From Erythrobacter colymbi (lineage in GTDB: Bacteria; Pseudomonadota; Alphaproteobacteria; Sphingomonadales; Sphingomonadaceae), in NCBI RefSeq assembly GCF_002155685.1, contig NZ_MUYK01000007.1, positions 36,932 to 100,931 on the forward strand: a stretch of 64,000 nt of DNA. The letters are read 5' to 3'. A program made the translations under genes and the position numbers. Positions within the stretch are counted from its first letter, which is position 1. Every line of letters starts with the position of its first letter. Below are positions 27,703 to 36,026 of this stretch, one piece after another. The notes below the pieces were generated by a model, which did not search any database, was not told where the DNA came from, and saw only the letters and a list, made by a program, of their open reading frames with translations.

Positions 27703-28524
27703 TCAAAGCGCTGCGGTCAGGCTGGCGAGCAGCTTGCCCGCGTTCGCCGGATCGGCCGCATCGGTCGAGGTGTAGTCGATCCGCACCCGCCTGCCGACGA
27801 GCTTCGCGCGCACTTCGGCGGGCAGCGGCACGATCACGTCGCGCGCGGTGTTGGGGGTGTAGATCGCGACCCCGCGCACCACCCAGGCGGGCTCCTTCGC
27901 GCCTTCCGGGGTGAGACTGACATCGCCATAGACCGAGCGCGTGCCCGCGCGGGTGAGGCGCAGCACCAGCTGGTCAGGCGCATCGCTCGCCATCGCGGCG
28001 GCGTCCATCGTGACGCTCGCATCGAGCTTGCCGACGCGCAGGATCACCGGGATGGTGAGCGAACGGATCGCGACGAGTTCGATCGAGAGGCTGTTGTCGG
28101 CGGGCTGCTGGCCGGCGACAGTCGCGGCGCCGGCGCTGACGGGCGCCGACATCAGGCGCAGGTGCGAACGGTATTCGCCCGGAGCCAGATCGGCAGGCGC
28201 GCTCGCCATGATGCGCACGACCTGGCGCGCGCCGGGCTCGAGCACCAGCTGGCGCGGGGAATAGCGCAGCTTGTCGTCGGCGAAGAGCTCGCCTTCCTGC
28301 GCGGTGGGGGCATCGGCGAGGCTGCCGTCCTCGTTCATCCGGCGGTTCTCGATGCTGATGCGGAAGGCGGCGGTTTCGGTGCCCTTGTTGACGAGCACCA
28401 GCTCGGAGGCGCGCGTCTCGGGAGTCAGCACGACGCGGGTGGGGGCGACCAGCAGTTCGGCGGCGGCAGGCACAGGGGCGGCAAGCGCCGCGACCAACGC
28501 GGCGGCGAGGGGAAAGCGGAGCAT
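27703..28524 (-). CDS. PapD-like periplasmic pilus chaperone
   Basis: 273 residues with a signal peptide (AAPVPAAAE). The N-terminal Ig-like domain shows LVAPTRVVLTPETRASELVLVNKG and the FGS-type LRYSPRQLVLEPGARQVVRI strand-swap region, which donates a strand to the pilin. A second Ig-like domain follows. Its partner is the DUF4402 pilin encoded upstream. A GC-rich hairpin in the 101-bp gap before it may set its expression below the pilin's. Confidence 0.85.
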   Translation of the reverse strand: MLRFPLAAALVAALAAPVPAAAELLVAPTRVVLTPETRASELVLVNKGTETAAFRISIENRRMNEDGSLADAPTAQEGELFADDKLRYSPRQLVLEPGARQVVRIMASAPADLAPGEYRSHLRLMSAPVSAGAATVAGQQPADNSLSIELVAIRSLTIPVILRVGKLDASVTMDAAAMASDAPDQLVLRLTRAGTRSVYGDVSLTPEGAKEPAWVVRGVAIYTPNTARDVIVPLPAEVRAKLVGRRVRIDYTSTDAADPANAGKLLASLTAAL

Positions 28525-28573
28525 GGGAAAGACCTCACATTGGCAGGGAGGGGTCTCGATCGTGACGGGGTAA

Positions 28574-28608
28574 ACGGGGCCGCGCGCCGGGGGAGTGCGC
28601 GGCCCCGT
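28574..28608 (-). promoter_or_regulatory. intercistronic hairpin between pilin and chaperone genes
   Basis: A 12-bp perfect stem (ACGGGGCCGCGC / GCGCGGCCCCGT) has an 11-nt loop. On the minus strand it is followed by only TTTACC, so it is a weak terminator or a 3' mRNA stabiliser for the pilin message. Comparable attenuating hairpins follow major pilin genes in other chaperone-usher operons. Confidence 0.7.
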
Positions 28609-28625
28609 CCCCTGCCACGGAGGGC

Positions 28626-29117
28626 TTACTGGTATTCCACCGCGACGGTGAAGCTACCGGTGTACTTGCCGGCTTCCTGACGGACGCCGACGTCGAGCGT
28701 GCCGCCGACGGTGAAGCTGTCTTCACCCTTCAGGAGCTGGCCCTTGCTCTTCGAGCCGGTGAAGTCCGAGACCAGCATGGCGTTGCCGCGCTCGTTGACG
28801 ATCTTGATCGCCTTGGGCAGCGACACGGTGTAGATCGCGTCCGCCTCGCCGGTCACCTTGAAGGCGGCGGCGGTGTGGTCGGCGGTGAGGCAGGTCAGCG
28901 CCGGGCCGCACTTGCGCTCGCCTTCGGCGGTAACGACGACCTTGTCGGCGACCGTGGTCGAGGGGGCGATCGTGCCGAAGTAGAGATCGGTCACGTTGCT
29001 GATTTCGAGCGGTGCGATGATCTTCGCGCCGGCGCCAGCGTCAGCCGACTGGGCCTGCGCCGAAGTGGCGGCCGCGAACGAAGCGAGCACGGTGGCGATA
29101 GCAAACATCTTGTTCAT
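28626..29117 (-). CDS. DUF4402 domain pilin-like protein
   Basis: 163 residues with a clear signal peptide (ATSAQAQS). The mature part is one DUF4402 domain: PLEISNVTDLYFGTIAPS at the start, one pair of cysteines (GERKCGPALTCLT) for a disulfide, and a final YTGSFTVAVEYQ strand. DUF4402 proteins are major subunits of alphaproteobacterial chaperone-usher-like fibres. It is first of three co-oriented genes (pilin, chaperone, usher). A GAAGGA ribosome site precedes the ATG. Confidence 0.85.
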   Translation of the reverse strand: MNKMFAIATVLASFAAATSAQAQSADAGAGAKIIAPLEISNVTDLYFGTIAPSTTVADKVVVTAEGERKCGPALTCLTADHTAAAFKVTGEADAIYTVSLPKAIKIVNERGNAMLVSDFTGSKSKGQLLKGEDSFTVGGTLDVGVRQEAGKYTGSFTVAVEYQ

Positions 29118-29399
29118 TTCATTGGTCCTTCTGGTCTCTTGTTCAGTCCAGCGGCAGTCGTGCCGTGGCTGAACCTCAGATGCCGGATCGCCCCGGACCT
29201 GTCCTGATCGCGCAAGGCTAATCGCGGGCGCGGAAGGGTTAAGACCGTTCTCCTGCGGGATAGGGTCATCGCCGGAGGGATGTGCTCACCTATACGAAAG
29301 GATAAGGTTTCCGCCGTATGGACGGATTGAGCGCACCACGCGCGCGCGTCACCCAGGGCTCCAGTTTGACACCCCATTCCGACCGGACTGCATACCGCC

Positions 29400-31859
29400 A
29401 TGCTCGAGCCTGATTTCACCCTTCCGCCGATTCCCCATGACGAGCCCGAGCGGCTCGCCGCGCTGCACCGGCTCAACGTGCTCGACACGCCGCCCGAGGA
29501 CGAACTCGACGTCATCACGCGGCTTGCGGCGGACCGCTTCGATACGGCGATCGCGCTCGTCAGCCTCGTCGATGCCGACCGGCAGTGGTTCAAGGCGCGC
29601 TACGGGCTGGCGGCGGACGAGACCTGCCGGCGGGACTCTTTCTGCGGGCACACGATCTGCGACGACGGGGTGATGGTGGTGACCGACGCCGCCGAAGATC
29701 CGCGCTTCGCCCGCAACCCGCTCGTCACCGGCGAGCCCAACATCCGTTTCTATGCGGGCGCGCCGCTGGTGCTGGCCGATGGCTACCGCGTCGGCACGCT
29801 GTGCGTCATCGACCCCGCCCCGCGCGAGAGCTTCTCCTCCCGCGAGGCCGAGGTGCTCCAGCTGATGGCGCGGCAGGTCGTCGCGCTGCTCGAGGGGCGG
29901 CAGGCGCGGCAGGAGCGGCGCATCGCCCAGCTGATCGCCGAGACCACCACCGATGCCTTCGTCTGCGCCGATGCGATGAGCCGCATCATCCTGTGGAACC
30001 GCGCCGCCGAGGCGATGTTCGGGTGGAGCGCCGCCGAGGCGCTCGGCCAGAGCCTCGATCTCATCATCCCCCATGTCCACCGCCAGGGGCACCATGCGGG
30101 CGTGGCGCGGCTGCGCGCGAAGGGGCCGGTCAAGCTGGTCGGCCGCACGGTCGAGGTGCCCGCGCTGTGCAAGGCGGGGCACGAGTTTCCGGTCGAACTC
30201 TCGCTCGCCATGTGGCCCGACGACACCGACGGCGAGGCCCCGGCGGGCTTTGCCGCGATCATCCGCGACATCTCCGCCCGCAAGCTCGCCGAGGCCGAGC
30301 GCGAGGCGACCGAGGCGCGGCTCGCGCGGCAGGTCGCCGCGATCGAGGCTTCGGACGACGGTATCGCGCTGACAGATCCGCAGGGCGTCTTCATCTTCAT
30401 GAACCGCGCCCATGCCGCGATGTTCGGCTATCCCGATCCGTCGGCGCTGATCGGTCGGCCGTGGAGTGTGCTCTACGCGCCCGACGAGGCGCAGCGCATC
30501 AACGAGGAGGCGATGCCGGTTCTGTTCGAACAGGGCCAGTGGCGCGGCGAGACCCAGGGGCGCCGCGCCGAAGGGACGCCGATCGAACAGGAAATCGCGC
30601 TCTCGCTTGCGCCGCAGGGCGGGATCATGTGCATCACTCGTGACGTCAGCGACCGGCGGGCGATGGAACGCGAGAAAGGCCGGTTGCGCGAACAGCTGAT
30701 GCTGGCTCAGCGGCAGGAGGTCGTCGGCCAGCTTGCGAGCGGGATCGCGCATGATTTCAACAATCTGATTGCCGCCATTTCCGGCACAGCCGAGCTGCTG
30801 CGGCATATCGAGGACAACCGCGTCCGCCACCATGCACTGCGCATCCAGTCGGCAGCAACCACGGCGGCGGGGCTGACCGAGAAGCTGCTGACGCTCGGCC
30901 GCCGTGTGCCGCATCCGCGCCTTGTCGACCTGCGCCGCACGATCTGGGACGTGCGCGATCTGGTTGCGCCGAGCCTCACCGATCCGCTCCACCGGATCGA
31001 GCTGGAGCTGCCGCCTGCACCGCTGATGGCGTTGACCGACGATACCGAACTCAACCAGGTGGTGCTCAACCTCGTGCTCAACGCCCGCGATGCGCTGCGC
31101 CCGGGCGGGACGGCGCGAATCAAGCTCGAGGTGCTCAAGGCGGACGGCTATCAGCCCACCGGCAAGCTGGTGCTTGGCACGCTGCCACAGGTGCCCGCCG
31201 CGCTGATCCGGGTGAGCGACACGGGCATCGGCATCCGTCCGGAAGAACTGGAGCAGGTGTTCGAGCCGTTCTTCACCCACAAGGGCGAGGCCGGGACGGG
31301 GCTGGGCCTCGCGGTCGTGGCCGGCATCATCGCCAGCAACAACGGGGCGCTGGCGATCCAGAGCTGGCCCGATTGCGGGACGGTGTTCGAAATCTGGTGG
31401 CCGCTCGAACCCGGCACGGCGCCCGATCCGGCCCATGATGGGGAGGCCATCGCACGACCCGGCCCCGGCCTACTCGGCAAGGCGATCCTCGTGATCGATG
31501 ACAATCCGGCCGTGGTCGATACCGTCACCGCTATGCTCGAACAGGTCGGCGCCGAGGTCGGCCCCTGTCTCGATCCGGCCGACGCGATCGCGGTGCTGCG
31601 CGAGGATCCGGCGGCGTGGGATCTCGTCATCACCGATTACGATATGCCGCGCATGAACGGGGCCGGCCTTGCCAAGGCCTTGCGCAAGCTGCGCGCCGAT
31701 CTGCCGATCCTGCTGCTGACCGCCCTGCCGCGGGTGCACCAGCTGCATCAGGGACCCGATGGCGTGTTCGACGGCGTGCTCGGCAAGCCCACCAGTGCCG
31801 CGCGGCTGGCCGGTGCTGCGGCCGCGGCCATCTCCGCCGCCAGACAGAGGAAAGCGTGA
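29400..31859 (+). CDS. hybrid sensor histidine kinase (GAF-PAS-PAS-HisKA-HATPase-REC)
   Basis: 819 residues and no transmembrane helix, so a cytoplasmic sensor. In order: GAF (about 20-165, with DADRQWFKARYGL), PAS (about 180-300), PAS (about 305-425), HisKA with phosphoacceptor His in ASGIAHDFNNLIAA (about 455), HATPase (LVLNARDALRP, DTGIGIRPEELEQVFEPFF, GTGLGLAVV), and a C-terminal receiver whose Asp is in DLVITDYDMPRMNG. It overlaps the next gene by one base (TGATG), so the two form a phosphorelay pair. The GAF domain may bind a small ligand or chromophore; no chromophore cysteine was verified. Confidence 0.92.
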   Translation: MLEPDFTLPPIPHDEPERLAALHRLNVLDTPPEDELDVITRLAADRFDTAIALVSLVDADRQWFKARYGLAADETCRRDSFCGHTICDDGVMVVTDAAEDPRFARNPLVTGEPNIRFYAGAPLVLADGYRVGTLCVIDPAPRESFSSREAEVLQLMARQVVALLEGRQARQERRIAQLIAETTTDAFVCADAMSRIILWNRAAEAMFGWSAAEALGQSLDLIIPHVHRQGHHAGVARLRAKGPVKLVGRTVEVPALCKAGHEFPVELSLAMWPDDTDGEAPAGFAAIIRDISARKLAEAEREATEARLARQVAAIEASDDGIALTDPQGVFIFMNRAHAAMFGYPDPSALIGRPWSVLYAPDEAQRINEEAMPVLFEQGQWRGETQGRRAEGTPIEQEIALSLAPQGGIMCITRDVSDRRAMEREKGRLREQLMLAQRQEVVGQLASGIAHDFNNLIAAISGTAELLRHIEDNRVRHHALRIQSAATTAAGLTEKLLTLGRRVPHPRLVDLRRTIWDVRDLVAPSLTDPLHRIELELPPAPLMALTDDTELNQVVLNLVLNARDALRPGGTARIKLEVLKADGYQPTGKLVLGTLPQVPAALIRVSDTGIGIRPEELEQVFEPFFTHKGEAGTGLGLAVVAGIIASNNGALAIQSWPDCGTVFEIWWPLEPGTAPDPAHDGEAIARPGPGLLGKAILVIDDNPAVVDTVTAMLEQVGAEVGPCLDPADAIAVLREDPAAWDLVITDYDMPRMNGAGLAKALRKLRADLPILLLTALPRVHQLHQGPDGVFDGVLGKPTSAARLAGAAAAAISAARQRKA

Positions 31860-32470
31860 TGCGTATCCTGATTGCCGACGATCACGAACTGCTGCGCGAT
31901 GTGCTGCGCTCCTATCTCGAGGCTGAGGGCGGGTTCGCCGTCGATACGGTCGCCGATCTGCCGCAGGCGCTCGCCGCGATTGCCGAGGCCGCGCCGCCCT
32001 ATGACCTCGTGGTGCTCGATTACGGGATGCCGGGGATGGACGGCTATGCCGGGCTCGACAAGGCGCTGGCGGCGAGCTTCGGGCGGCCGGTCGCGCTGAT
32101 GAGCGGGCTCGCCCCGCCGGGCGTGACCGAGCGGGTGCTCGACAGCGGCGCGGCGGGCTATCTGCCCAAGACGCTCCCCGCGCGCTCGCTGGTCAACGCG
32201 ATCCGCTTCATGGCGGCGGGCGAGACCTACATGCCTATCGACCTCCACCGCCCCGCGCAGGCAGCGCCCGCGGACTCCGGCGGGCTCTCCCCGCGCGAAC
32301 GGCAGGTGCTGGCGGGGCTGTGCGCCGGGCAGGCGAACAAGGAGATCGCCCGCGACCTCGACCTGCGCGAGCCGACGATCAAGCTCCACGTGAAGCTCAT
32401 CTGCCGCAAGCTCGGCGCCAAGAACCGCACCCACGCCGCGATGATCGCGCGCGAAAGGGCGCTGTGCTGA
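31859..32470 (+). CDS. LuxR/NarL-type response regulator
   Basis: 203 residues. The N-terminal receiver has acidic DDH near residue 8, phospho-Asp in LVVLDYGMPGMDG, and the switch Lys in YLPKTLPARSL. The C-terminal LuxR helix-turn-helix is at about 140-200 (GLSPRERQVLAGL, ANKEIARDLDL, EPTIKLHVKLICRKL). It starts on the last base of the upstream kinase stop, so it is the kinase's cognate output. Confidence 0.93.
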   Translation: MRILIADDHELLRDVLRSYLEAEGGFAVDTVADLPQALAAIAEAAPPYDLVVLDYGMPGMDGYAGLDKALAASFGRPVALMSGLAPPGVTERVLDSGAAGYLPKTLPARSLVNAIRFMAAGETYMPIDLHRPAQAAPADSGGLSPRERQVLAGLCAGQANKEIARDLDLREPTIKLHVKLICRKLGAKNRTHAAMIARERALC

Positions 32471-32485
32471 GACGCCGCGGCGCGA

Positions 32486-32848
32486 TCAGTCGCGGCACTT
32501 GAGCTGGATCACCTCCCACGCGAGGCGCGAGGGGTTGCCGCCTTCGCGGCGCACCTCGTCGTCGACGCAGCGCTGGCGGACCGTGCGGGTGTCGAGGTAA
32601 TCGCCGCGCAGCTGGCGCTCGAAATCGATCACGTCCTGCAATTCCTCCGCAGTAAGATCGCGCACCGCGCGCCGGCCTTCGCGCAGGGCGAGCAGATTGT
32701 CTCGGGCGCGGGTGTAGCGGTCGAGGGCAGCCGGCGCCTGCGGATCGACTTGCGCCTGCGGGTCGGGAGCCTTGCGCACCACCGCCACCTGCGCATGCGC
32801 GGGCATGGTCAGAGCCATTGCCACCAGAGTTATCGCGATCCGCCGCAT
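32486..32848 (-). CDS. small secreted protein, unknown function
   Basis: 120 residues from the ATG that overlaps the previous stop (TAATG); a GTG at 32854 is an alternative. The signal peptide ends MPAHAQ. The mature part is mostly charged helices (LDRYTRARDNLLALREGRRAVRDL) and two C-terminal cysteines (RQRCVDDE, QLKCRD), suggesting a periplasmic disulfide. GGGGAGAG precedes the ATG. It is last in a four-gene overlapping operon. Confidence 0.7.
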   Translation of the reverse strand: MRRIAITLVAMALTMPAHAQVAVVRKAPDPQAQVDPQAPAALDRYTRARDNLLALREGRRAVRDLTAEELQDVIDFERQLRGDYLDTRTVRQRCVDDEVRREGGNPSRLAWEVIQLKCRD

Positions 32849-33531
32849 TACCACTCTCCCCGTGCCATCGCCTCCTGCCGGGCCGTCTCGCGCGCGCTGT
32901 CCATCCGCGGGGGCGAGACCTCGGCCATCGAGGGCAGGGGGCCTCTTTGTTCATAGGTGACAATGAGCGTGCCCTGAACGCTCGCGCGCTGCTCCACCAG
33001 CGCCAGCAGGCCGGGCTGCATTCCCTCTCCGAACAGGCGCTTGCCGGGGCCCAGCACCAGCGGGAAGATCATCAGCGTCAGCCGGTCGATCAGCCCGGCG
33101 GCAAGCAGCGGCGGGTAGAGCGTGCTCGACCCCTGGATCACCAGATCGGGGCCATCGGTCTGCTTCAATGCCGCGACCTCGTCGATCCCGCGCAGCTGGT
33201 GGCTGTTCGCCCAATCGAGCTGAGGCTCCCCGCGCGAAAGGACGTATTTGCGGCAGGCCGTGAAGGCGCGGGCCATGTCGCCGCCATTGGGGTCATCGGC
33301 GTCGATAAAGGGCCAGTAGCCCGCGAAGATGTCATAGGTGCGCCGCCCGAGCAGCAGGTCGTAATTGCGCCCGAACAGGCGGTCGACCTCCTCGCCGACG
33401 GCCGGGTCCCACAGGCCGAACACCCACCCGCCGGAAGCAAAGCCGCCGGTGGTATCCTCCTCTACCCCGCCGGGGCCCTGAATGACCCCATCGAGCGAGA
33501 CGAAGGCGGCAGCATGGATCTTGCGCATCAC
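32848..33531 (-). CDS. dihydrofolate reductase/RibD-C family protein
   Basis: 227 residues. The fold is the RibD C-terminal/DHFR-like reductase: AAAFVSLDGVIQGPGG at the N terminus, LLLGRRTYDIFAGYWP, and VIQGSSTLYPPLLAAGLIDRL (NADPH-binding glycine region). Members are usually single-gene oxidoreductases of unknown substrate and do not replace folA or ribD. A ~30-residue C-terminal extension is charged. Both ends overlap its neighbours by a few bases. Confidence 0.82.
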   Translation of the reverse strand: MMRKIHAAAFVSLDGVIQGPGGVEEDTTGGFASGGWVFGLWDPAVGEEVDRLFGRNYDLLLGRRTYDIFAGYWPFIDADDPNGGDMARAFTACRKYVLSRGEPQLDWANSHQLRGIDEVAALKQTDGPDLVIQGSSTLYPPLLAAGLIDRLTLMIFPLVLGPGKRLFGEGMQPGLLALVEQRASVQGTLIVTYEQRGPLPSMAEVSPPRMDSARETARQEAMARGEW

Positions 33532-34010
33532 GCCTCTCCCCGCCGGGCCGCGTCGATTGCGGCCACATCGATCTTGTGCATCGTCATCATCGCCGCAAAG
33601 GCCCGCGCCGCCTCGTCACCGCCCGCTGCGAGCGCCTCGGTGAGGGTGCGCGGGGTGATCTGCCAGTTGAGGCCCCAGCGATCCTTGCACCATCCGCAGG
33701 CGCTCTCCTGCCCGCCATTGCCGGTGATCGCGTTCCAGTAGCGGTCGGTTTCCTCCTGATCCTCGGTCATCACCTGGAAGCTGAAGGCCTCGGTGTGCGG
33801 GAAGATCGGTCCGCCATTGAGGCCGAGACAGGGGATGCCGAGCACGGTGAACTGCACGGTCAGCACATCGCCCGCCTTGCCGCCGGGAAAATCTCCCGGC
33901 GCGCGGTGGACGGAATCGACGCGGCTGTCGGGGAAGGTTGCGGCATAGAAGCGCGCGGCCTCCTCCGCCGTGCCGTCATACCACAGGCAGATGGTGTTCT
34001 TGGCGGTCAT
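33528..34010 (-). CDS. VOC/PhnB-like protein (3-demethylubiquinone methyltransferase-related fold)
   Basis: 160 residues. Typical signature: NTICLWYDGTAEEAARFYAATFPDS, then VTEDQEETDRYWNAI and CGWCKDRWGLNWQITP. These single-domain vicinal-oxygen-chelate proteins have no methyltransferase activity; the name comes from an old mis-annotation. Start chosen at the family consensus Met. It overlaps the DHFR-like gene by 4 bp (ATGA). Confidence 0.85.
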   Translation of the reverse strand: MTAKNTICLWYDGTAEEAARFYAATFPDSRVDSVHRAPGDFPGGKAGDVLTVQFTVLGIPCLGLNGGPIFPHTEAFSFQVMTEDQEETDRYWNAITGNGGQESACGWCKDRWGLNWQITPRTLTEALAAGGDEAARAFAAMMTMHKIDVAAIDAARRGEA

Positions 34011-34381
34011 GTCTCGTCTCCCATGTCGACCACGGGGACGAAGCCGCCGAAGATCATGCGCTTGCCGTCGAAGGGCATGCGGTTGGTCGCCTGATCGATG
34101 CGCGGATCGTTGAAATCCTCGCTCATCATCTTTGCGAAGGCGGCATCGCGGGTCGCCTTGTCGGGCCATTCGACCCAGCTGAAGGCGACCGTCTCCTGCG
34201 CGCTCGCATCGACCGCGCGGCGAAAGTCTGTGACCTTGCCTTCGGGCACGTCGTCGCCCCAGCATTCGACAACGCGGAGCGCGCCAAGCTCCATGAACAG
34301 ACTGTCCGCAGTGGTGGCATGGTCGATGAAGGCCTGCCGGTTCTCCGTCGGCACGGGGATCACGAAACCGTCGACATACAT
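34007..34381 (-). CDS. DUF1428 (YbaA-like) protein
   Basis: 124 residues, beginning MYVDGFVIPVPTENRQAF and containing WGDDVPEGKVTDFRRAV and NRMPFDGKRMIFGGF, the DUF1428 pattern. It is a small ferredoxin-like-fold cytosolic protein of unknown function. It is first in the overlapping operon and faces the HxlR regulator 79 bp away, which may control it. Confidence 0.88.
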   Translation of the reverse strand: MYVDGFVIPVPTENRQAFIDHATTADSLFMELGALRVVECWGDDVPEGKVTDFRRAVDASAQETVAFSWVEWPDKATRDAAFAKMMSEDFNDPRIDQATNRMPFDGKRMIFGGFVPVVDMGDET

Positions 34382-34460
34382 GATGTTTTCCTCTCCTCAG
34401 CAGGCTTGATTCGGCCCGCTCCCTTGCGCCTTGTCCGGGCCGAGGTTACTTTCGTCAACG

Positions 34461-35189
34461 ATGATGTTACCAAAAGAAACCAAAAACGGGACGAACCGAG
34501 CCGCCGAAGCCGCGACCGGACAGGCTGTCGGGCACGGGCGCTGGTACAACGACGCCTGCGGCACGGCCTTCGGGCTCGAGGTGATCGGCGAGCGCTGGGC
34601 GCTGCTGGTGGTGCGCGAGCTGATGCTGGGCGCACGGCGCTTTTCCGACCTGCGCGCGGCGCTCCCGGGCATTTCTGCCAAGGTGCTGACCGAGCGGCTG
34701 ATCGCGCTCGAGGGGGCCGGCGTGCTTGCGCGCCGCACCCTGCCGCCGCCGGGCAAGGCGCAGGTCTATGAGCTTACCCCCTGGGGTCTCGCCGCCGAGC
34801 CGCTGATCCAGGAGCTGGGTCGCTGGGCCGCGCAGTCGAGCGCCCACGACCCCCGCCTGCCGCTCTCGGCGGTGTCGCTGATGCTCAGCTTGCGCTCCAT
34901 GCTCGACCGCGAGGCCTGCGCGGCCTTCACCGGCCAGATCGGCTTCGTCATCGGCGAGGATAGCTTCATCGCCGAGCCGCAGGGCCGCGAACTGCCGATC
35001 CGGCGCGGGGAGGTGGACGGGGCGGACGCAGTGTTTCGCGCGCCCTCTGCCGATGTAATCGCGGGCGGCATCTATGCGGGCGTTCCGTGGGACGAGCTCG
35101 AAGCCTCGGGGGCGCTCGTCATCGAAGGAGATCGCACCCGCGCGCTGGCCTTTGCGGCGATGTTCGGACTGCCCCCGCCGCTCGTCTGA
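34461..35189 (+). CDS. HxlR family transcriptional regulator
   Basis: 242 residues. A winged-helix HxlR domain (about 25-120) is clear: CGTAFGLEVIGERWALLVV with its conserved Cys, then RRFSDLRAALPGISAKVLTERL. The C-terminal half is a sterol-carrier-like or ligand pocket (about 140-242). HxlR proteins often sense reactive electrophiles or formaldehyde through the Cys. It is divergent from the four-gene DUF1428/VOC/DHFR operon. A second ATG follows immediately at 34464. Confidence 0.88.
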   Translation: MMLPKETKNGTNRAAEAATGQAVGHGRWYNDACGTAFGLEVIGERWALLVVRELMLGARRFSDLRAALPGISAKVLTERLIALEGAGVLARRTLPPPGKAQVYELTPWGLAAEPLIQELGRWAAQSSAHDPRLPLSAVSLMLSLRSMLDREACAAFTGQIGFVIGEDSFIAEPQGRELPIRRGEVDGADAVFRAPSADVIAGGIYAGVPWDELEASGALVIEGDRTRALAFAAMFGLPPPLV

Positions 35190-35349
35190 CCCCGCAGCAA
35201 CACGGCCCAAGGCTGTGTTGCATCTCCTACAACATAGGTGAGGGTGAAAACCGCTCACCCTGCCACGCATGGGCCTGTCGAAGCCATCCTCCAACGGCCG
35301 CGAAGCGGTCGGGGCGGGTGGCAGATCCTTTCGACAAAGGAGAAAGCTC

Positions 35350-35619
35350 ATGAATCTCGTCCTGATAATCATCATCGGCGGCATCCTCGGATGGTTGGCC
35401 AGCATGGTGATGCGCACCGATGCCCAGCAGGGCATTTTCCTCAACATCGTCGTCGGCATCGTCGGCGCGCTGCTGGCCGGCTTCCTCCTCAATCCGCTGA
35501 TCGGCGGGGGCAACATCACGGCGGGCGATTTCTCGATCAGCGCGCTGTTCGTCTCGTTCCTCGGTGCGCTGGTGCTGCTGGCGATCGTGAACCTCTTCCG
35601 TCGCGGCTCGGTCCGCTAA
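35350..35619 (+). CDS. GlsB/YeaQ/YmgE family stress membrane protein
   Basis: 89 residues with three transmembrane segments (IIIIGGILGWLASMVM, NIVVGIVGALLAGFLL, ALFVSFLGALVLLAIVNLF). The GlsB/YeaQ family is induced by osmotic and acid stress in other bacteria and may insert into the inner membrane as a small oligomer. An AAAGGAGAAAG ribosome site precedes the ATG. It is followed 22 bp later by a small acidic lipoprotein gene, probably cotranscribed. Confidence 0.9.
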   Translation: MNLVLIIIIGGILGWLASMVMRTDAQQGIFLNIVVGIVGALLAGFLLNPLIGGGNITAGDFSISALFVSFLGALVLLAIVNLFRRGSVR

Positions 35620-35641
35620 GAAACTCCAAGGAGATCAATCC

Positions 35642-35926
35642 ATGAAGAAATTCGTCACTCTCGCCGCGATCGCCGTCGCATTCCCGGGTCTCGTCGCGTG
35701 CGATTCGGCCGCTGAGGAGCAGCGCGAAGAGCAGGCCGACGCGATCCGCGCCGACGCTGATGCCACCGCCGATGCGATGGAAGACCGCGCCGACACGCTC
35801 GACAAGACTGTCGACGGGGTGGATTCGACCGCCGAACAGAACCTCGAGAACAAGGCTGACGACGTGCGCGAGAAGGCCGAAGCGACTGCCGATGCCGTCG
35901 AGGACGGCACCAAGAAGCCGCAGTAA
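35642..35926 (+). CDS. small acidic coiled-coil lipoprotein
   Basis: 94 residues. A lipobox-like VACDSAAEEQ follows a short signal peptide. The mature region is almost all Asp/Glu/Ala/Arg with repeated ADA and EDRA/EKAEATADAVED runs, predicted to be a single long helix. Such Ala/Glu-rich proteins are common in desiccation and general-stress gene sets but no family is certain. Confidence 0.75.
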   Translation: MKKFVTLAAIAVAFPGLVACDSAAEEQREEQADAIRADADATADAMEDRADTLDKTVDGVDSTAEQNLENKADDVREKAEATADAVEDGTKKPQ

Positions 35927-35942
35927 GACTTGCGAAATCCGG

Positions 35943-36012
35943 GCAGCGCGAAGGAAGAGGCACACCCTTCGCGCTGCCTGCATGCGGGCCTGTCATCGCG
36001 ACAGGCCCGCAT
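35943..36012. terminator. two adjacent hairpins between convergent genes
   Basis: Stem 1 is GCAGCGCGAAGG / CCTTCGCGCTGC (35943-35977). Stem 2 is ATGCGGGCCTGTC / GACAGGCCCGCAT with a 5-nt loop (35982-36012). They separate the lipoprotein gene (+) from the sigma factor gene (-) and can terminate both directions; neither has a long T-run. Confidence 0.75.
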
Positions 36013-36026
36013 GGCTCCTGCGACGA

